This document shows positions 8,085 to 20,707 of a stretch of 64,000 nt of DNA, piece after piece (the stretch's first letter is position 1; every line of letters starts with the position of its first letter). Both the position numbers and the translations under genes were made by a program. The notes beneath the pieces are model-generated. The model was given only the letters and a program-made list of their open reading frames with translations. It was not told the DNA's origin and did not search any database. The DNA is from Deltaproteobacteria bacterium. Lineage in GTDB: Bacteria; Desulfobacterota; Binatia; UTPRO1. The stretch is from contig JACQEO010000040.1 of assembly GCA_016200545.1 (NCBI GenBank), positions 1 through 64,000 of the forward strand, in the 5' to 3' direction.

Positions 8085-9377
8085 GTGATGGGTAGCGAAC
8101 AAGGTCATGCGCTCGAGACGATTCTCGTCGTCGACGACGAGTCCGGCATCCGGCAAAGCGTGCGCGGCGTTCTCGCGGACGAGGGCTATCGGGTCCTCGA
8201 GGCCGAAGACGGACGCGGCGCGCTGCGACTGATCGAGAGTGAGCGTCCGCACCTCGTGATCCTCGACATCTGGATGCCGGAGATGGACGGTATCGAGCTC
8301 CTGCGGCACATCCGCGACTCGGATCCGACGACGCCCGTCATCGTCATCTCCGGTCACGGAAACATCGAAACCGCCGTCACCGCGACGAAGCTCGGGGCGT
8401 TCGACTTCATCGAGAAGCCGTTTTCACTCGACGGCCTGCTGCACGTCGTCGACCGCGCGCTCGAGTCGCATCCCGACGCCGTCGGCGACGACGCCACGGA
8501 CACGCTGGCGGCCGACCTCACGGTGCCGATCGCGAACCATCCATGGATCCAGCGCACGATCCGGCGGAGCGTCGTCGCCAACGGCCAGGGACTCCACTCG
8601 GGCATTCGCACCGGGCTCATTCTGCAACCGCTTCCCGCCGGAAGCGGCATCGTGTTCGGCAGCATCTCGGCGTCGGCGACGATCCCCGCGCGTATCGAGT
8701 ACGTCGACTCGACCGGCTATGCGACGACGCTCTTCCACGACGGCATCGTCGCCAGGACGGTCGAGCACCTGCTCGCGGCGCTGCACGGCTATCGGATCAC
8801 CAACCTCCTGGTGAAGATGCAGGGCGAGATCCCGATCTTCGACGGCTCGGCGTCGGAGTTCTGCGCGCTCATCGAGAGCGCCGGCATCGAGGATCAAGGC
8901 GGCGCGGTCGACGAGATCGTGATCGACCGGCGTTACGAGATCGGCGACCGCGACGGCGGGGGTGAGTACCTCGCGATCGAGCCCGCCGACGCGTTCGGCG
9001 TCCACTACGTCCTGCAGTATCCGGAGCCCGTCGGCCGCCAAGAGTTCACCTTCCATTTCGGCGACACCGAAGACTTCAAACGCGAGATCGCGCCGGCGCG
9101 CACCTTCGGATTCCTGCGCGAGATCGAAGCGCTCGAGAAAATGGGCCTCGCGAGCGGCGGTCGCCTGCACAACTGCATCCTGATCGGTGAGAACGGCGTG
9201 GTGAACACGCCGTTGCGCTTCCCCGACGAATTCGTGCGCCACAAGATTCTCGACATCTTCGGGGACTTCTACTTGCTCGGGCGTCCGCTACGGGGCTTCA
9301 TCACCGCCCGCATGACCGGCCACAGCGACAACGTCGCGCTCTTGAAGGTGCTGCGCGAACGGTTCGAGCTTCAGTAA
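8085..9377 (+). CDS. lpxC: response-regulator receiver fused to LpxC deacetylase
   Basis: This is one uninterrupted 430-residue frame with two domains. Residues 10-125 are a receiver with the acidic pair D17/D18, phosphoacceptor D61 in LVILDIWMP, S89 and K111 (IEKPF). Residues about 155-430 are UDP-3-O-acyl-N-acetylglucosamine deacetylase, the committed step of lipid A synthesis. The zinc ligands H228 (TVEHLL), H386 and D390 (RHKILD) are present, as are the general base E227 and H413 (MTGHSDN). The spacings match E. coli LpxC (27 residues from H386 to H413). Both halves therefore look active. LpxC is usually about 300 residues and stand-alone. The adjacent NtrY-like kinase is the obvious candidate phosphodonor. 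A joining artefact is unlikely because no frameshift is needed. Confidence 0.92.
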   Translation: MMGSEQGHALETILVVDDESGIRQSVRGVLADEGYRVLEAEDGRGALRLIESERPHLVILDIWMPEMDGIELLRHIRDSDPTTPVIVISGHGNIETAVTATKLGAFDFIEKPFSLDGLLHVVDRALESHPDAVGDDATDTLAADLTVPIANHPWIQRTIRRSVVANGQGLHSGIRTGLILQPLPAGSGIVFGSISASATIPARIEYVDSTGYATTLFHDGIVARTVEHLLAALHGYRITNLLVKMQGEIPIFDGSASEFCALIESAGIEDQGGAVDEIVIDRRYEIGDRDGGGEYLAIEPADAFGVHYVLQYPEPVGRQEFTFHFGDTEDFKREIAPARTFGFLREIEALEKMGLASGGRLHNCILIGENGVVNTPLRFPDEFVRHKILDIFGDFYLLGRPLRGFITARMTGHSDNVALLKVLRERFELQ

Positions 9378-9416
9378 GAGCGATACCGTAGGCCGCCGAC
9401 AGCGCCTCGGCTGGGG

Positions 9417-9833
9417 CTAGAAGTGAGTGCTGCGATTGAAGCGGGTGAGGGCGCGGCGGTCTTTTTTCGAGGGGCGGCCCTGGGAGTGGGGGGTTTGGGC
9501 AAAGGCGGCGCGGTCGACGGCACGACGCGTGCGGGCGGCGCGGCTCTCGGTAGTCTCGTCGTACAGTGTCGCCGCGATTGTGGCGGGACCGCGGTGGGTG
9601 CTGACGGCTTGAACGACGAGGGTGAGCTCGTCACTGCCGCGTTGGATGGCGACGATGTCGCTGATCCGGATGGGGTGGGCGGGTTTCACTCGGGCGCCGT
9701 TCACGTGGACCTTGCCGCCATGGACGGCGGTAGTGGCGAGCGCGCGAGTCTTGAACATACGGGCCGCCCACAGCCACTTGTCGAGTCGGATGGGTGTGTC
9801 GGCGGCGTGCTCCGAACCTCGACTTGACATCAA
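9417..9833 (-). CDS. hslR: S4-domain RNA-binding protein, Hsp15-like
   Basis: A 138-residue protein with an S4 RNA-binding domain: IRLDKWLWAARMFKTR, then GGKVHVNGARVKPAHPIRISDIV. The basic tail (GRPSKKDRRALTRF) is typical of Hsp15/HslR, which binds free 50S subunits carrying nascent chains and recycles stalled ribosomes. It faces lpxC convergently with only 39 bases between the stops, and its start is divergent from the pyr operon leader. Two ATG codons in a row begin the frame; either could be used. Confidence 0.85.
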   Translation of the reverse strand: MMSSRGSEHAADTPIRLDKWLWAARMFKTRALATTAVHGGKVHVNGARVKPAHPIRISDIVAIQRGSDELTLVVQAVSTHRGPATIAATLYDETTESRAARTRRAVDRAAFAQTPHSQGRPSKKDRRALTRFNRSTHF

Positions 9834-9856
9834 TCACCACCCGGCGTACCTATTCT
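9824..9856 (+). promoter_or_regulatory. probable promoter of the pyr operon
   Basis: A perfect TTGACA stands at 9824-9829. It is followed 17-21 bases later by the T/A-rich TACCTATTCT (9847-9856), the best -10 region although no single hexamer is strong. The predicted transcript would start at about 9860, directly at the base of the PyrR-type RNA stem that begins at 9861. The -35 overlaps the start codon of the divergent S4-domain gene. Confidence 0.5.
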
Positions 9857-9860
9857 TTGC

Positions 9861-9973
9861 ACCTTTTAATCTGACCCCGCGAGGTCAGGAAAGGTCGGTC
9901 CGGTGACCCTCTCCACGTTCGGGTTTCACTCGTTCGAAAGCCCTCCCGGCCTCGGTCGGGAGGGCTTTTTTTT
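9861..9973 (+). promoter_or_regulatory. PyrR-type attenuator leader of the pyr operon
   Basis: The 5' part folds as a PyrR binding loop. The lower stem is ACCTTT (9861-9866) with AAAGGT (9890-9895). An asymmetric internal loop has TAAT on the 5' side and G on the 3' side. The upper stem is CTGACC (9871-9876) with GGTCAG (9883-9888). The six-base terminal loop is CCGCGA, which fits the CNGNGA consensus known from Bacillus PyrR sites. Competing pairings exist: GGTCA (9883-9887) with TGACC (9904-9908), and GGGTTTC (9921-9927) with GAAAGCCC (9936-9943), the latter sequestering the terminator's 5' arm. A strong terminator follows just before pyrR. UMP-bound PyrR would favour termination. Confidence 0.75.
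9937..9973 (+). terminator. Rho-independent terminator 9 bases before pyrR
   Basis: The stem AAAGCCCTCCCG (9937-9948) pairs perfectly with CGGGAGGGCTTT (9957-9968) around an 8-base loop and runs into eight T residues (9966-9973). No plus-strand gene ends nearby (lpxC ends at 9377), so this is best read as the attenuator terminator of the pyr leader. The GGGAGGG of the 3' arm is also the only Shine-Dalgarno-like stretch before the pyrR ATG at 9982. Confidence 0.85.
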
Positions 9974-9981
9974 GCCGCGCC

Positions 9982-10512
9982 ATGTCTGACGACGGTCTCC
10001 TCCTCGACGCCGTGCACATGCAGCGCGCTTTGGAGCGGATCGCCCATGAGATCATCGAACGTCACCACGAGATCGCCGCCGTCGTCCTCGTCGGCATCCG
10101 CTCGCGTGGCGTGCATCTAGCGCGTCGAATCGCGAGCAAAGTCACCGAGTTGACGTCGAGCGAGCTGCAAGTCGGATCGATCGACATCACTGCCTACCGT
10201 GACGACGTCGAGCAGCCGCGCGAGCGCATCGAGGTGACCGCGACCGAGATCCCGCTGCCGATCGACGAGCGCGTGGTGGTGCTCGTCGACGACGTGATCT
10301 CGACCGGGCGCACGGTGCGGGTGGCGCTCGACGTTCTCGGCGGTCTCGGGCGGCCGCGCGCGGTGCAGGTCGCGGCGCTCGTCGATCGTGGCGATCGCGA
10401 GGTGCCGATCAAAGCGGACTTCGTCGGCTACAACGTCGCGCGCGGCGAGCAGCGACGCGTTCACGTGCACGTGCGTGAGCTCGACGGCGCCGACGAGGTG
10501 CGGCTCCAGTGA
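9982..10512 (+). CDS. pyrR: PyrR, pyr operon RNA-binding regulator / uracil phosphoribosyltransferase
   Basis: The 176-residue protein has the PyrR fold: an N-terminal helix (MQRALERIAHEIIER), GIRSRGVHLARRI, the PRPP loop VVLVDDVISTGRT and the C-terminal LVDRGDREVPIKADFVG. In Bacillus, PyrR binds pyr mRNA leaders in response to UMP and PRPP and has weak uracil phosphoribosyltransferase activity. It is the first gene of the operon, immediately after an RNA leader with a matching binding loop. The stop codon overlaps the GTG of pyrB. Confidence 0.93.
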   Translation: MSDDGLLLDAVHMQRALERIAHEIIERHHEIAAVVLVGIRSRGVHLARRIASKVTELTSSELQVGSIDITAYRDDVEQPRERIEVTATEIPLPIDERVVVLVDDVISTGRTVRVALDVLGGLGRPRAVQVAALVDRGDREVPIKADFVGYNVARGEQRRVHVHVRELDGADEVRLQ

Positions 10513-12419
10513 CGCGCCACGTACTGGCGATCGCCGACCTCGCGGACGACGAGATCGAAGAGATCTTCCGTCGCGCCGAGCGCATGGAGCTGGCGCTCGC
10601 GGCGGGAGAAACTCTGCGCGACGCTGCCGGCACGATCATGGCGACGCTCTTCTACGAGCCCAGCACGCGCACGCGCCTCTCCTTCGAGGCGGCGATGTGG
10701 CGCCTCGGCGGTGCCGTCATCAGCGCGCCCGACATGAAGAGCTCCTCGGCCGTGAAGGGTGAGACCCTCGGCGACACCATGAAGGTGGTGTCGAGCTACG
10801 CCGACCTCCTTGTCATCCGCCACTTTTGGGACGGCGCAGCGCGCGTCGCCGCCGAGAGCGCGGTCGTGCCGGTGATCAACGGCGGCGACGGCAGCCACGA
10901 GCATCCGACGCAGACCCTCTGTGACCTCTACACTCTGCGACGCGCCAAGGGCACGCTGAAGGGACTGACGGTCGCCGTCGGCGGCGACCTCAAGTACGGG
11001 CGCACGGCCCACTCGCTGGTGCGCGCGCTGGCGCGTTTCGGCGCCAACATCGTCGTCGTACCCGTGCGCGGCATGGAGTTCCCGGCGTGGCTCCTGCAGC
11101 AGCTCGCCGACGAGTACGACTACCGGCCGACGGTCGCGCGCCCCGACGACCTGCGGGCGATCGCGCACGACGTGCACGCGCTCTACCTCATGCCCGCCAA
11201 GCCGCATCAGCTCACGCTCTTCACCGACGCCGAGTTCGATTTGCAGGAGCGCCTCGCGAGCGCCGAGCCGATCACGCTCGACGCCCTCTACATGACGCGC
11301 CAGCAGCGCGAGCGTCAGGAGACGCAGGACGACGGCGTCGAATACCTGCGGGTCGATACCGCGACGTTCCAGGATCCGTCGATGCGCCACACCCTCCTCA
11401 TGCATCCGCTGCCGCGGAGCGGGGAGATCGCGTCGGCTCTCGACCGCGATCCGCGCAGCATCTACTTCCAGCAAGCCGCGTACGGCGTCCCGGTGCGGAT
11501 GGCGCTCGTTTCGTTTCTGCTCGAGCATCGCGCCCGCGCCGCGGAGGCGCCGCGGGCCGCCGCCCGCGCCGAAGGCACGATCCGCATCGGCCCGCGTTGC
11601 GGCAATCCGAACTGCGTGACGCGGCGCGAGGAGATCGCCTCCGACAAGCGTTTCCGCTTGCACCGCGAGGCCGGCGGCCGCGCCCACCTCGTCTGTCTCT
11701 ACTGCGATCACGAGTCGCGCATCCAAGTGATCGGCAACCGCAAGTCGCACCACTTCCACGTGTACGAGGAGCCGATGTACGGCTACCTCGACGGCTGGAT
11801 GCGCGACGGCGCGCTGGTGATCTTCGACTCCGTGAAACAAGCGGAAGAGGCGGGTTACAAACCCTACAAGCTCGGTCCGCAGAAGGCGATCATGAACGCC
11901 GGCGAGATCGAGCGCAGCCTCGAGGCGCTCACCGACGCGATCCTCGCCGAGACCGACGAGCTGAACGAGCTGGTGATCATCGGCATCAAGACGGCCGGCG
12001 CCTTCATCGCGCATCGGCTCGCGGAGCGCATCCACGACAAGCGCGGCGCGGAGGTAGAGCTTGGCGTCGTCGACGTTCACGGTGGCGCCGACGGCATCCT
12101 CCGCTGGCCCGGTCACACCGATGCCGAGCCGCTCGCGGTCGCCGACCGCTCGGTCGTGCTCGTCGACGACGTGATCAACTCGGGTTGGACGGTGAAGGAA
12201 GCGTTGGCGGCGATCTGGCGCGCCGGCCGCCCGCGCGCGGCGCGGCTGGCGGTCCTCATCGACCGCGGCCACCGCCAGCTGCCGATCAAGCCGACCTACG
12301 TCGGCAAGCACCTTCCCACGGCATCGCACGAGCGCGTGCGCGTGCGCCTGCGCGAGCTCGATCGCGAGCACAAGGACACGGTCGTCATCTACTCCTACGT
12401 CGACCCGAAGGCGGCATGA
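10509..12419 (+). CDS. pyrB: aspartate carbamoyltransferase fused to a PyrI-type zinc domain and a PyrR-like domain
   Basis: One open frame of 636 residues carries three parts. Residues 1-345 are the ATCase catalytic chain: carbamoyl-phosphate motif S52-T-R-T, K83 loop (SSSAVKGET), HPTQ, RQQRERQ and HPLPR. Residues about 355-405 hold C364-x4-C369 and C396-x2-C399 in the context RCGNPNC and CLYC, the zinc-domain pattern of the regulatory chain PyrI. PyrI's N-terminal nucleotide-binding half is not recognisable. Residues about 468-633 are a second PyrR-like phosphoribosyltransferase domain with VVLVDDVINSGWT (D553, D554) and VLIDRGHRQLPIKPTYVG, clearly related to the adjacent PyrR. The GTG start overlaps the pyrR stop. 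The fusion could make ATCase activity sensitive to PRPP or UMP, which is inference. Domain boundaries are by eye. Confidence 0.88.
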   Translation: MTRHVLAIADLADDEIEEIFRRAERMELALAAGETLRDAAGTIMATLFYEPSTRTRLSFEAAMWRLGGAVISAPDMKSSSAVKGETLGDTMKVVSSYADLLVIRHFWDGAARVAAESAVVPVINGGDGSHEHPTQTLCDLYTLRRAKGTLKGLTVAVGGDLKYGRTAHSLVRALARFGANIVVVPVRGMEFPAWLLQQLADEYDYRPTVARPDDLRAIAHDVHALYLMPAKPHQLTLFTDAEFDLQERLASAEPITLDALYMTRQQRERQETQDDGVEYLRVDTATFQDPSMRHTLLMHPLPRSGEIASALDRDPRSIYFQQAAYGVPVRMALVSFLLEHRARAAEAPRAAARAEGTIRIGPRCGNPNCVTRREEIASDKRFRLHREAGGRAHLVCLYCDHESRIQVIGNRKSHHFHVYEEPMYGYLDGWMRDGALVIFDSVKQAEEAGYKPYKLGPQKAIMNAGEIERSLEALTDAILAETDELNELVIIGIKTAGAFIAHRLAERIHDKRGAEVELGVVDVHGGADGILRWPGHTDAEPLAVADRSVVLVDDVINSGWTVKEALAAIWRAGRPRAARLAVLIDRGHRQLPIKPTYVGKHLPTASHERVRVRLRELDREHKDTVVIYSYVDPKAA

Positions 12420-12426
12420 GGCGGCG

Positions 12427-13722
12427 ATGATCGATCTCGCCATCACGGGCGGTCGCGTCCTCGATCCCGTGCGCACTCTCGACGTCGTCGGCGACGTCCT
12501 CATCGACGACGGCAAGATCATGGGCGTCGCGGCGCCGGGCGAGGGGCCGCGGGCACGTGCCGTCGTGGACGCGGCCGGGCTCTGGGTGACGCCGGGCATG
12601 ATCGACATGCACGTGCACCTGCGCGAGCCCGGCGGTGAGCACAAGGAGACGATCGCGTCCGGCGCCGCCGCCGCGGTCGCCGGCGGATTCACGACCGTCG
12701 CCGCGATGGCGAACACCGATCCCGTGAACGACGACGTCGAGGTGACGCGCTGGATCCGCGCGCGTGCGGCCGAGGTGGCGTTGGCGCGAGTCCTCCCGAT
12801 CGCCGCCGTGACGAAGGGCCTCGCTGGCGAGGAGCTCACCGACTTCGCGGCGTTGCGGCAAGCGGGCGCGGTCGCGTTCTCGGACGACGGCATGCCCATC
12901 ATGCGCGAGTCGGTGATGCAGCGGGCGCTCGCCGCCGCCGCCGAGCTGGGGGCAGCGATCATCGCCCACGAGGAGGATTGTGCCGGCAGTGCCGGCGCCG
13001 TGATGCACGCCGGCCCCGTCGCCGCGCGACTCGGGATGCGTGGCGTCGATGCCGCGGGCGAGGCGGTCATGATCGCGCGCGATTGCGTGCTCGCCGCGGC
13101 GCTCGGCGCGCGCCTGCACGTCGCACACGTCAGCACAGCGGCCGGCATCGCCCACGTCCGTCGCGCGCGCGCCGGCGCGAAAGGCATCAGCGCCGAGGCG
13201 ACGCCCCATCATTTCATGCTCGACGCGAGCGCGGTCGAGCGGCACGGAGCGAACGCCAAGATGAACCCGCCGCTCCGCGACCCGGCCGACGTCGAGGCGG
13301 TACGGGCGGCGCTCGCCGACGGTACGATCGCGGTGATCGCTTCCGATCACGCCCCGCACCACGCCGACGAGAAGGCGCGCGGGCTCGAGGGCGCCCCGTT
13401 CGGCATCGTCGGCCTCGAGACCGCCCTCGGCCTGACCTTGGCGTTGGTCCACGCCGGAGTGCTCTCGGCCGCGACCGCGGTGCGCGCGCTCACACTCGGT
13501 CCGGCACGCGTCCTCGGCCTCCCCGGCGGGCAGCTCACGCGCGGTGCCGCCGCCGACGTGTCGCTTCTCGATCCGGAGCTCCGCTGGCGAGTCGATCCCG
13601 CCGCGTTCCGCTCGCGGTCGCGCAACACGCCGTTCGCCGGCGTCGAGCTCCGCGGACGGGCGGTGGGAGTGTGCATTGGGGGTCGACTGATCGGGAATTT
13701 CGCGGAAAGGCTGTGCCAGTGA
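12427..13722 (+). CDS. pyrC: dihydroorotase
   Basis: Dihydroorotase closes carbamoyl-aspartate to dihydroorotate, the step after ATCase. The 431-residue protein is an amidohydrolase with H62-V-H64 in [13 protein letters not shown], the substrate-binding NTDPVNDD region, [18 protein letters not shown] and the metal-ligand SDHAPHH. Length and motifs fit the class I family. It starts 7 bases after pyrB, and its stop overlaps the GTG of carA. Confidence 0.94.
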   Translation: MIDLAITGGRVLDPVRTLDVVGDVLIDDGKIMGVAAPGEGPRARAVVDAAGLWVTPGMIDMHVHLREPGGEHKETIASGAAAAVAGGFTTVAAMANTDPVNDDVEVTRWIRARAAEVALARVLPIAAVTKGLAGEELTDFAALRQAGAVAFSDDGMPIMRESVMQRALAAAAELGAAIIAHEEDCAGSAGAVMHAGPVAARLGMRGVDAAGEAVMIARDCVLAAALGARLHVAHVSTAAGIAHVRRARAGAKGISAEATPHHFMLDASAVERHGANAKMNPPLRDPADVEAVRAALADGTIAVIASDHAPHHADEKARGLEGAPFGIVGLETALGLTLALVHAGVLSAATAVRALTLGPARVLGLPGGQLTRGAAADVSLLDPELRWRVDPAAFRSRSRNTPFAGVELRGRAVGVCIGGRLIGNFAERLCQ

Positions 13723-14867
13723 GGAGAGCGGACGAGAGGGCAGGTCATCCGGCCGTGCTCGCGCTCGCCGACGGCAGGGTCTTTCGCGGCATCGCCTTCG
13801 GCGCCGAGGGCGAGACCGGCGGCGAGGTCGTCTTCAATACGGCGATGACGGGCTACCAGGAGATCCTGACCGATCCCTCCTACAGCGGTCAGCTCGTCGC
13901 GATGACGTATCCCGAGATCGGCAACGTCGGTGTGAATCGCGAGGACGCGGAGTCGCGGCGCCCGTTCGTGAGTGGATTCATCGTCAAGGAATACTGGGAT
14001 CCACCGAGCAGCTGGCGCGCGGAGCAGAGCCTCGGCGCCTACATGCGCGAGCACGGGATCGTCGGCATCGCCGGTATCGACACCCGCGCGCTGGTGCGAC
14101 ACCTGCGCACCCACGGCGCGCAGGAGGGCGTGATCTCGTCGGTCGACCTCGACCCGATCCGCCTCGTCGTCAAGGCGAAGGCCCGACCCGGCCTCGTCGG
14201 CGTCGACCTGGTGCGCGACGTGACCTGCGCCGAAGCATACGATTGGGACGCGCCGTTGTGGCAACTCGAGGGCGCGACGCGCGGTCCCGAGCCGGGCCCG
14301 CGGCCGCTCGTGGTCGCCTACGACTACGGCATCAAGTTCAACATCCTCCGCAACCTCGTCGCCAGCGGCTGCCGGGTGCGCGTCGTGCCGGCGACGACAT
14401 CCGCGGCGGCGGTCCTGGCGGAGCGTCCCGACGGGGTCTTCCTCTCGAACGGTCCCGGTGATCCCGACGCCGTACCGTACGCGCGCGAGCAGGTCGCCGC
14501 GCTCATCGGCAAGGTGCCGATCTTCGGCATCTGCCTCGGTCACCAGATCCTCGGACTGGCGCTCGGCGGCCGCACCTACAAGCTCAAGTTCGGGCATCAC
14601 GGTGCCAACCACCCGGTGAAGGACGTCACCACCGGCAAGGTCGAGATCACCGCGCAGAACCACGGCTTCGCCGTCGACGTCGACTCGCTCCGCGGTCTCG
14701 CCGAGCTCACCCACGTGAACCTGAACGACCACACCATCGAGGGGCTGACGCACACCACGGAGCCGCTCTTCTCGGTGCAATACCACCCCGAGGCGTCGCC
14801 CGGTCCGCACGACGCGCAGTACCTCTTCCGGCGCTTCGTCGCGCTCATGGCGCGCACCAAAGGCTGA
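13719..14867 (+). CDS. carA: carbamoyl-phosphate synthase small (glutaminase) subunit
   Basis: CarA hydrolyses glutamine and channels ammonia to CarB. The 382-residue chain has the N-terminal [15 protein letters not shown] and [15 protein letters not shown], then a class I glutamine amidotransferase domain with the nucleophile in GICLGHQIL and the [10 protein letters not shown] histidine/glutamate pair. The frame is open far upstream inside pyrC. The GTG at 13719, overlapping the pyrC TGA, gives the expected length and matches the coupling style of the operon. Confidence 0.93.
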   Translation: MRRADERAGHPAVLALADGRVFRGIAFGAEGETGGEVVFNTAMTGYQEILTDPSYSGQLVAMTYPEIGNVGVNREDAESRRPFVSGFIVKEYWDPPSSWRAEQSLGAYMREHGIVGIAGIDTRALVRHLRTHGAQEGVISSVDLDPIRLVVKAKARPGLVGVDLVRDVTCAEAYDWDAPLWQLEGATRGPEPGPRPLVVAYDYGIKFNILRNLVASGCRVRVVPATTSAAAVLAERPDGVFLSNGPGDPDAVPYAREQVAALIGKVPIFGICLGHQILGLALGGRTYKLKFGHHGANHPVKDVTTGKVEITAQNHGFAVDVDSLRGLAELTHVNLNDHTIEGLTHTTEPLFSVQYHPEASPGPHDAQYLFRRFVALMARTKG

Positions 14868-14868
14868 C

Positions 14869-18104
<3,236 letters not shown>

Positions 18105-18108
<4 letters not shown>

Positions 18109-20552
18109 CGCCGCTTCAGGATCTCGTTCGCACGCTCACGCCGCCGCTCGAGTATCTCGTCGGCGCGCCGCAGCAGATCGCGCGCGTGGCGCTGCCGGTG
18201 GACGCCATGCACGCCAAGATCGCGCGCGCCGCCGCCGTCGCCGACACGGATACGCGCGACGCGCTCGCGGAGATCGACGCGCTGCTCGATCGCGTGGCGA
18301 CGCTCGATCGCGATGCGGCCCTCGCCGCCGTGCGCCGCATGCTCGAGCGCTTGCGGCTGTTGGAGGCGACTCCCGCTCCGGAGGTCGCCGCGACAGCGAG
18401 ATACGCGCGCAGCGCCGCGCCGATCGCGCCGCAGCTCGAGGCGCTGCGCATGCCGGTGCAGTACGTGAAGGGCGTCGGGCCGAAACGCGCCGAACAGCTC
18501 GCGAAGCTCGGCCTCGCCACCGTCGACGACCTCCTCTTCCATCTCCCCTTTCGCTACGAGGATCGCCGCGAGGTGCGCACGATCGCGGGCCTGCGGCCGG
18601 GTGAGGAGGCGACCCTCGAGGCCGTAATGGAGGCGCCCGCCGAGCGCTGGGCGGGTCGCGGACGCCGGAAGATCCTCGAGGTGGTCGCGCGCGACGAAAC
18701 CGGCGCGCTGTCGCTCGTCTGGTACCACCAGCTCCGGTACTTCCACTCGCGTTTTCGCGCCGGCCAGCGCGCGCTCCTGCATGGGCGCGTGGAGCCGCTG
18801 CGGCAGGCGGCGCTGGCGCACGGACTCGCGCCGTTGCGCATGGTCCATCCGGAGGTCGAGCTCCTCGAGGGCGAGGAACATGCGGAGCTCGGCCGCATCG
18901 TGCCCGTCTACACCAAGCCGGCGGGGATCTCCGCGGGGGCGATGCGGCGCGTGGTGCACAGCGCCGTCGACACGTACGCCACCCGCGTCCCGAGCGCGTT
19001 GCCGGCGGCGATCGCGTGCGCGCGCGGGGTCGCCGATCTCGCGACAGCGCTGCGCGACGTGCATCAGCCGGCGGCCGAGGCGGACGTCGAGGCGCTCAAT
19101 GCCGCCACCTCGGCCGCCCACCGCGCGATCGTCTATGACGAGCTCTTCTACCTGCAGCTCGGCATGGCGCTGAAGAAGAGCGTCCTGGCGCGCGAGCCCG
19201 GCATCGCCTTCCGCGTGCCCGCGGCGCGCGCCGAGCGCCTGGTCGCGGCGTTGCCGTTCGCGCTCACCGCGGCGCAGCGACGCGTGGTCGGCGAGATCGA
19301 GCGTGACATGGCGGCGCCGCATCCGATGCACCGCTTGGTGCAGGGCGATGTCGGCAGCGGCAAGACCGTGGTCGCGCTGCACGCGGCGACGGTCGCCGTC
19401 GAGAACGGCTATCAGGCGGCCTTGATGGCGCCGACGGAGCTCCTCGCCGAACAGCACTGGGAGACGATTCGCCGCTTCGCGACGACGATCGGTCTGCGCG
19501 TGACGCTGCTCACCGGCGCCGTGCAGGGGAAGCTGCGCGGCCGCACCGAGCGCGCGATCGCGCGCGGCGACATCGATCTCGTCGTCGGGACGCACGCGTT
19601 GATCCAGGAGCGCGTCGGCTTCCAGAGGCTCGGCCTCGGGATCATCGACGAGCAGCACCGCTTCGGAGTGATGCAGCGGGCGACGCTCAAGCGCCACGGC
19701 ACCAATCCCGACATCCTCCTCATGACGGCGACGCCGATTCCGCGTACGCTCGCGCTCACGCTCTACGGCGATCTCGACGTCTCCGTCCTCGACGAGCTTC
19801 CCCCGGGGCGGCGTCCCGTCGTCACGCGCGTGTATCCCCAGACGCAACGGGCGCGCGTCCTCGAAAGCGTGCGCCGCGAGCTCGACGCCGGTCGCCAGGC
19901 ATACGTCGTCTGCCCGCTCGTCACCGAGTCGGAGAAGAGCGATCTGCTCGACGCGACCGGCACGGCGCGCGATCTCGCGGCCGGCCCGCTCGCCGGGTAC
20001 CGCCTCGGCCTCGTCCACGGGCAGATGCGCGCCGACGAGAAGGACGACGTCATGCGTCGCTTCAAGAGCGGCGACTATCAAGTGCTCGTCGCGACGACCG
20101 TCATCGAGGTCGGCATCGACGTTCCGAACGCGACCGTGATGATCATCGAGCACGCCGAGTGCTTCGGACTCGCGCAGCTCCATCAGTTGCGCGGTCGTGT
20201 TGGCCGCGGCGCGCATCGCTCGCTCTGCTTTCTCCTGGCGTCGTACGCCCGCGGCGATCAGGCGCGCGAGCGCCTGCGCGTCATGGAGGAGACGAACGAC
20301 GGCTTTCGCATCGCGGAGAAGGATCTGGAGCTGCGTGGGCCCGGCGAGTTCCTCGGCACCCGCCAGTCCGGCCTTCCCGACTTCCGCGCCGCCAGCGTGC
20401 TGCGCGACGGCGCCCTGCTGCGCGCGGCGCGCGAGGACGCGGTCGCATGGCTCGAGGCCGACCCGGAGCTGCGAACACCGGAGTCGGTCGTGCTGCGCGA
20501 CGTGCTGGCGGACCGCTGGGCGGGCCGACTCGAGCTCGCGCGCGTCGGATGA
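18105..20552 (+). CDS. recG: ATP-dependent DNA helicase RecG
   Basis: RecG remodels stalled forks and branched DNA. The 815-residue protein has an N-terminal extension (1-115), the wedge/OB domain beginning near [16 protein letters not shown], Walker [12 protein letters not shown], the DEAH-type box [10 protein letters not shown], motif [15 protein letters not shown], and C-terminal [11 protein letters not shown] and QLRGRVGRG. The GTG start overlaps the carB stop, so recG appears to be the last gene of the pyr transcript. Such extensions are common in RecG outside enterobacteria. Confidence 0.95.
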
Positions 20553-20707
20553 GCTGGGGCGAGCGCTCGCGGACGCGGGGACGGGCGAAGGCCGCATGCC
20601 GATCGTGCCTTGCCTTTCCGAAAGTCGGCCGCTATCGTTCTTGCCATGCGCGATGAGTGGCGCGCGTGCAATCGAAATTCGATCAGCGTGGGGAAAGGGG
20701 TGGCGAT

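Noticed and set aside
9937..9973. The terminator as an ordinary end-of-gene terminator for lpxC
   Set aside because: lpxC ends 560 bases upstream with a convergent gene in between, and the hairpin sits between a PyrR-type RNA loop and pyrR, which fits attenuation better.
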